Source of the DNA: CALNBC01 sp050945915
GTDB lineage: Bacteria > Bacillota > Clostridia > Christensenellales > CALWSW01
Length of the DNA: 18,367 nt
Direction of reading: 5' to 3'
Assembly: GCA_050945915.1 (NCBI GenBank)
Contig: JBMNTV010000041.1
Span: forward strand, 1-18,367
Shown: positions 14,411 to 18,367 of the stretch, piece after piece
How positions within the stretch are numbered: position 1 is the first letter of the stretch
Layout: each line of letters starts with the position of its first letter
Program-made: the position numbers and the translations under genes
Notes under the pieces: generated by a model
What the model saw: only the letters and a program-made list of their open reading frames with translations
The model's database searches: none
Told to the model about the DNA's origin: nothing

Positions 14411-15166
14411 ATGAAGCTGATCTCATGGAACGTCAACGGCCTGCGGGCCGCGTTGGGAAAGGGCTTTTACGATACGTTTTTCGAGCTGGATGCGGATGTT
14501 TTCTGCGTTCAGGAAACAAAGATGCAGCCCGGGCAGGCGGAGGTCAGCCTGCCGGGCTATTCTCAATTTTGGAACGCGGCGGAAAGGAAGGGCTATTCCG
14601 GAACCGCGGTCTTTTCCCGGCTGCCGGTACTGTCGGTGACCAACGGCATCGGCATCCCCGAACACGACCGGGAAGGCCGGGTGATCACCGCGGAGTACGA
14701 GGAGTTCTACCTCGTTAACACCTACACCCCCAACTCCCAAAGGGGGCTGTTGCGGCTGGATTACCGTATGGAATGGGAAGACGCCTTCCTCAAATACCTG
14801 CTTTCCCTGGACGAAAAGAAGCCGGTGGTCCTTTGCGGGGACTTGAACGTCGCCCACAAGGAGATCGACCTCAAAAACCCCAAGACCAACGTCAACAACG
14901 CCGGGTTCACCATGGAGGAGCGCGAATGCATGACGAGGCTTCTGTCCTCCGGTTTTGTGGACACGTTCCGGGTGCTGTATCCCGAAAAGAGCGGCGCATA
15001 CACCTGGTGGTCGTATATGTTTAACGCCAGGGCGAATAACGCCGGGTGGCGCGTCGATTACTTCATCGTGTCCGAAAGGCTGATGAAACACGTGCTGGAC
15101 AGCGTGATCTATGCCGATATTTACGGCAGCGACCATTGCCCCGTGGGCCTTTTGATGGAGTTTTAA
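14411..15166 (+). CDS. exoA: Exodeoxyribonuclease III / AP endonuclease (ExoA type)
   Basis: A 251-residue Mg2+-dependent enzyme of base-excision repair that cuts DNA 5' of abasic sites and can trim 3' ends. The endonuclease/exonuclease/phosphatase fold motifs are complete: SWNVNG (5-10, N7), CVQETKM with the metal ligand E35, Y105 in NTYTPN, GDLNVAH with D144 and N146, WRVDYF, and the C-terminal SDHCP with D241 and H242. Length matches Bacillus ExoA. The ATG at 14411 was chosen because the protein begins MKLISWNVNG as in homologues and AGAGGAG lies about six bases upstream; the frame is open 17 codons further up without similarity. Its neighbour dinB also acts in DNA damage tolerance, but is separately transcribed. 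Confidence 0.95.
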   Translation: MKLISWNVNGLRAALGKGFYDTFFELDADVFCVQETKMQPGQAEVSLPGYSQFWNAAERKGYSGTAVFSRLPVLSVTNGIGIPEHDREGRVITAEYEEFYLVNTYTPNSQRGLLRLDYRMEWEDAFLKYLLSLDEKKPVVLCGDLNVAHKEIDLKNPKTNVNNAGFTMEERECMTRLLSSGFVDTFRVLYPEKSGAYTWWSYMFNARANNAGWRVDYFIVSERLMKHVLDSVIYADIYGSDHCPVGLLMEF

Positions 15167-15267
15167 GCGCGAGGATGATCCTGGGGGTCCAAACGGTCAA
15201 TCCTGCTTAAAGGGGAACATATGGTAACCTATGGGCCGTTGGCAAAACGAATCCATCGGAGATTGAT

Positions 15268-16857
15268 TTGACCAAGAACAAACAGGCTGTCGGAATGAAC
15301 GCTCTGCGTTCCGCAATGGCCATCACTGTGATCATCATAGCGAGCAAGGTGGCAGGCTTCGTCCGGGAGATGGTGTTTGCCGCCTATTTCGGCACTGGCG
15401 TGGCCAGCGACGCGTACACCAACGCCTCCACGGTGGTAAATATCTTCATTTTGCTGTTTTCCGCCTGCATCTCGTCCACCTTTATCCCCATCTTTACCAA
15501 GACCCTGCGGGAAAAGGGAAAACGCTACACCAACGCCTATACGAACAGCATCCTGACCCTGTTTTTCCTGATCGGGCTGCTGATCAGTGTGCTGGGCTAT
15601 TTTTTTGCCGACCGGGTGTGCGAGCTTTTTATGCCCCAGCTCATCCCTTCGGCGGCGCCGGGAACAGAGCTTTACGCCCAGCAGGTGGAAAAGCTGAGCA
15701 TGACGGCGGATATGGCCAGAATCATGTTCCCCTCCATGGCCTTTGCGGCCAGTACCGGCGTTTTTACCGCGCTTCTAAACGCCAATGAGCGCTTTGTGCC
15801 CGAACAGCTGCTGGGCTTCGTGCTCAGCGGCTGCATCATCGCCGCCTGCGTCTTTTTTTCGGAGCAGGGGATTTACGCCGTTGCGGTGGCCACGGCGGCA
15901 ACCTACTTTTTGCAGCTTCTTGTGATCCTCCCGTTCCTCAGGGGGATTTACCGCTTTCGCCCCTCCCTTGCGCCCTGCGGCGGCCGGGTGAAGCAGACGT
16001 TTTTGCTCGCTTTGCCGGCGATCATGTCCATGGCGCTGGACGAGTTGAACCACCTGGTGGACAAAAACGTCGGCATCTGGCTGGGGGACGGTCCGAATAC
16101 GGCGCTGACATACGCCTATCGGCTGATTACGCTGATCCTCGGCGTTTTGGTGGTGCCCATCACAACGGTGATGTTTTCCAAGCTCAGCCAGTACGCTGCG
16201 GAAGGCAGGAAAAAGCGCATCCTGGAAACCACCAAGCAGTGCCTGGAGGTGCTTGCCCTGGTGGTGCTGCCGGTGATCGTGCTTTCTGTGGTGCAGTCCC
16301 CGGACGTGATTCGCCTGCTGTTCTTCAGGGGCCGGTTTGACGAATACTCCCTGGCTTTAACCAGCGACGCCTATATGTTCTACGTCCTGGGGGTTTTTGC
16401 CTTTGCCTGGAGGAATTTCCTCGTGCGGGTGTTTTATTCCTTGCAGGACACTCGATCCCCCATGCTGATCGGCGCGGTCAGCGTGGCGGTGAACATCGTT
16501 TTAGACGTCGCGCTGGCGCCGGTCATGGGCGTGGGAGGGCTGACCCTGGCGACGAGTATCGCGGGTTTCGTCGGCGCGTTTTTGATGCTTGTGCAGCTTC
16601 GCAAAAAGCTGGGCAGGTTCGGTTTTTCCACCACGTTGGTGCAGGTGTGCAAGATGCTGTTTTCTGCCTGCATTGCCGGCGCCGTGACCATCCTTGTGAA
16701 CGGGTCGGTTCAGCTTTTAACCGGATCATTGATCCTGCGGCTGGTGTTTGCCACCGTCGCCGGACTGATTGTTTATATCGCGCTTGTGCTTCTGCTGAAG
16801 GTCGACGAAGTCGACACCCTCAAGGGAATCGTGGCGGCCAGGCTGAAAAGAAGTTAA
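15268..16857 (+). CDS. murJ: Lipid II flippase MurJ (MviN family)
   Basis: A 529-residue polytopic membrane protein, close to the usual length with 14 expected membrane segments. It moves the peptidoglycan precursor lipid II across the membrane. Family motifs include SKVAGFVREMVFAAYFGTG (residues about 26-44) followed by ASDAYTNA, SSTFIPIFTK, the MADMARIMFPS-like TADMARIMFPSMAFAA, and VFYSLQDTRSPM in the second half. The start chosen is TTG at 15268, with GGAGA (15258-15262) five bases upstream. The ATG at 15295 is possible but has a poor ribosome binding site. The gene is 101 bp after exoA; I saw no clear promoter or terminator in that gap, so a shared transcript is possible. A DUF89 gene follows after 12 bp. 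Confidence 0.93.
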   Translation: MTKNKQAVGMNALRSAMAITVIIIASKVAGFVREMVFAAYFGTGVASDAYTNASTVVNIFILLFSACISSTFIPIFTKTLREKGKRYTNAYTNSILTLFFLIGLLISVLGYFFADRVCELFMPQLIPSAAPGTELYAQQVEKLSMTADMARIMFPSMAFAASTGVFTALLNANERFVPEQLLGFVLSGCIIAACVFFSEQGIYAVAVATAATYFLQLLVILPFLRGIYRFRPSLAPCGGRVKQTFLLALPAIMSMALDELNHLVDKNVGIWLGDGPNTALTYAYRLITLILGVLVVPITTVMFSKLSQYAAEGRKKRILETTKQCLEVLALVVLPVIVLSVVQSPDVIRLLFFRGRFDEYSLALTSDAYMFYVLGVFAFAWRNFLVRVFYSLQDTRSPMLIGAVSVAVNIVLDVALAPVMGVGGLTLATSIAGFVGAFLMLVQLRKKLGRFGFSTTLVQVCKMLFSACIAGAVTILVNGSVQLLTGSLILRLVFATVAGLIVYIALVLLLKVDEVDTLKGIVAARLKRS

Positions 16858-16869
16858 GGGGGAAAGAAC

Positions 16870-17739
16870 ATGAAGATCAACAGCCGCTGTATTCTTTGCC
16901 AGATCAGCAGCCTCGGGAAGGTGCTCGCCGGCATGGATCTGACGGAGGAGCAAAGGCTTTCCATCGTGCAGGACATGCTGCGCCATTACGCAAATTGCGA
17001 CGCGGACATGCCCTCGCCGGAGGCATACATCGCTCCGTGGGAGCGGATCGTCGCGGAAAACGACGGGATCGATCCGATGCTGGATGCAAAGCGGGCGGAC
17101 GATGAGCTGGGTCTGTCGCTGCTGCCCATGATCCAGCGGGAGATTGGCGCGGCAGAGGACAAGTTTGACACGGCGATGCGCTATGCCATCGCGGCGAACA
17201 TCATGGACCCGATGCCCCAGCATCACGGGATGACCATGGACGAGGTGCTGAAGACCTCCGCCAACACTCCGCTTTTTGTGGACGATTCCAAGGAGCTGGT
17301 GGAAAGGCTGAAAAAGGCGGAGAAAATCCTCTATCTGACGGACAATGCAGGCGAAATCGCGGTGGACAGGCTGTTCATCGAAACGATGTATCGCCTCGGA
17401 ATCACCACGCCGGACAAAGTGACCGTCGCCGTCCGGGGCCATGCGGCCAACAACGACGCGACGATGGAGGATGCCGAGCGCGTGGGGATGACCGGGATCG
17501 CAAAAGTCATCGGCAACGGGGACAATACCATGGGGGTGCTGCTGCACCGCTGCAGCGAGGAGTTCAAGGAAGCCGTCTATGCGGCGGACGTGATCGTCAG
17601 CAAGGGGATGGGGAATTTCGAATGCCTGCACGATTGGCGGGACAAGCCGGTCTTCTATCTGTTCATCACCAAGTGTGAAACGGTGGCGGAATTGTCCGGT
17701 TCGCCGGTGGGCTCCTTTATGTGCATGTTGCGGGAATAA
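16870..17739 (+). CDS. DUF89/ARMT1-like metal-dependent phosphatase (damage-control phosphatase family)
   Basis: A 289-residue soluble protein of the DUF89 family. Visible signatures are the N-terminal CILC pair (C7, C10) typical of prokaryotic subfamily I, TDNAGE (D158-E162), the NND motif (N194-D196) in HAANNDATMEDA, and KGMGNFE (245-251). The Asp and Asn residues of these motifs bind the metal and phosphate in solved relatives. DUF89 proteins hydrolyse sugar phosphates and damaged phosphometabolites; the physiological substrate of the CxxC-bearing bacterial group is not settled. Start at ATG 16870 has AGGGGGAAAG upstream. It lies 12 bp after murJ, so the two are almost surely cotranscribed; a role in cell-wall metabolism would be guesswork. 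Confidence 0.88.
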   Translation: MKINSRCILCQISSLGKVLAGMDLTEEQRLSIVQDMLRHYANCDADMPSPEAYIAPWERIVAENDGIDPMLDAKRADDELGLSLLPMIQREIGAAEDKFDTAMRYAIAANIMDPMPQHHGMTMDEVLKTSANTPLFVDDSKELVERLKKAEKILYLTDNAGEIAVDRLFIETMYRLGITTPDKVTVAVRGHAANNDATMEDAERVGMTGIAKVIGNGDNTMGVLLHRCSEEFKEAVYAADVIVSKGMGNFECLHDWRDKPVFYLFITKCETVAELSGSPVGSFMCMLRE

Positions 17740-17764
17740 TGCATTTTAAACGATAGGCAAAAAC

Positions 17765-17797
17765 AAAAAAGCGCACTGTTGGGCGTTCTTTCGTTTT
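17765..17797. terminator. Candidate bidirectional terminator between the DUF89 and comB-like genes
   Basis: AAAAAAGCGC and GCGTTCTTT can pair with one mismatch around ACTGTTGG, with T-rich sequence on the far side of each strand (TTCGTTTTT on plus, TTTTTTGTTTTTG on minus). It lies between two convergent genes, where a shared terminator is expected. The stem is weaker than the other terminators in the window. Confidence 0.55.
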
Positions 17798-17805
17798 TCA
17801 AAGGT

Positions 17806-18367
17806 TCACTCCCTTGCGGGGCCGCCTTCGATTAATCCGGCGGCATAGATGGGAACGCAGTCGGTCACATCCTCGGTAAAGCAGTACTCGATATCCTCCT
17901 GCATGCCGAGTTCGAGCAGCAGCTTGTAATGATGCGAGTTCGAGATGAGGCCCAGCCGGCCCCGGTCCGAGTTGTACAAAAGTTCGCTGACGTAGCCCAG
18001 GTCGTTGCACTCGACGGCCACGCCCAGTTCCTGCAGGGCGGAAATGATGGCGCCGGCGCCGTAGATATCGTCCGCCGAGAACTTGCCGCCGGTTCCCGCG
18101 CAGACGATGCAAACGTCCTCTCCGCGGTTCTGGATGGCCCGGGCCACCGCAGTTTTGTTGATCAACGCGCCGATGAGCACCCGGCTGGCGTTTTTCACCG
18201 CCTGGAGGGCGGAAGTGCCGTTGGTGGTGCTGATGACGACGGTTTTTCCGCGGACCTTGTCCTGAGTGAACTCCAGGGGGGAGTTGCCCATGTCAAACCC
18301 CGGGAGGGGGAGGGCGTTGCGTTCGCCGGCGATCAGGGCCTCCTTGCGGTCAAGGGTGCGCATCATG
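17806..18367 (-). CDS. ComB-like 2-phosphosulfolactate phosphatase, 5'-truncated by the window edge
   Basis: At least 186 C-terminal residues are present. The frame is open through the right edge, so the first ATG inside the window is probably internal; full-length relatives are about 235-240 residues. Motifs match the family: AGERNALPLPGFDMGNSPLE, VVISTTNGTSAL, GALINKTAVARAI, CAGTGGKFSADDIYGAGAII. ComB is a Mg2+-dependent phosphatase that converts 2-phosphosulfolactate to sulfolactate in coenzyme M synthesis. Homologues are common in non-methanogenic bacteria, including Clostridia, where the true substrate is often unknown. No other coenzyme M or sulfolactate gene is in view, so only the family assignment is secure. 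It is convergent with the DUF89 gene. Confidence 0.88.
   Translation of the reverse strand, partial: MMRTLDRKEALIAGERNALPLPGFDMGNSPLEFTQDKVRGKTVVISTTNGTSALQAVKNASRVLIGALINKTAVARAIQNRGEDVCIVCAGTGGKFSADDIYGAGAIISALQELGVAVECNDLGYVSELLYNSDRGRLGLISNSHHYKLLLELGMQEDIEYCFTEDVTDCVPIYAAGLIEGGPARE

Noticed and set aside
1..18367. CRISPR arrays, tRNA/rRNA genes, IS elements, riboswitches or phage genes
   Set aside because: No spaced direct repeats, cloverleaf sequences, transposase/integrase motifs or known riboswitch cores were recognised by eye on either strand.

Overview
The window looks like chromosomal DNA from a GC-rich low-to-mid-GC-lineage Bacillota (Clostridia-type) bacterium. The reasons are strong AGGAGG-like ribosome binding sites, two TTG starts with good Shine-Dalgarno sequences, lipoprotein-type amino-acid binding proteins, a clostridial-style Y-family polymerase, and a small membrane protein resembling a family (DUF6512) common in Clostridia. 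No phage, IS element, CRISPR array, rRNA or tRNA was seen. Taxonomy is inferred from protein style only.

Left part (1-5300). The left edge holds the first 22 codons of a TauE/SafE-type membrane exporter on the minus strand. Two complete polar amino-acid ABC importers follow, head to head. A minus-strand operon (binding protein, permease, ATPase; 2668 down to 308) and a plus-strand operon in the same order (2925 to 5242) diverge from a 256-bp intergenic region. A 13-bp motif occurs there near each candidate promoter. The plus operon has a strong stem-loop between the binding-protein and permease genes and ends in a clear rho-independent terminator.

Centre (5300-11500). A solitary 1323-codon gene encodes a divergent DUF4011/DUF3320-type large protein. 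It keeps a P-loop but lacks a recognisable second helicase motor domain, and its nuclease-like region is weak. It sits between terminators. Next comes typA/bipA, a ribosome-associated GTPase, with a near-consensus promoter. It ends at a bidirectional terminator shared with a convergent LUD-domain gene.

Right part (11500-18367). The LUD-domain gene and dinB (Y-family polymerase) lie on the minus strand. Divergent from dinB is a membrane-protein gene broken by a frameshift. After it come an exoA-type AP endonuclease, a murJ lipid II flippase and, 12 bp after murJ, a DUF89 metal-dependent phosphatase-like gene. The right edge holds most of a ComB-like 2-phosphosulfolactate phosphatase on the minus strand, cut at its 5' end.

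Functionally the region mixes nutrient uptake, translation-associated GTPase activity, DNA repair/translesion synthesis and cell-wall precursor export. The least ordinary protein is the 1323-aa DUF4011-like one. The other points of interest are mainly regulatory dyads at the ABC, typA, dinB and exoA promoters. No complete new multi-gene system is evident.
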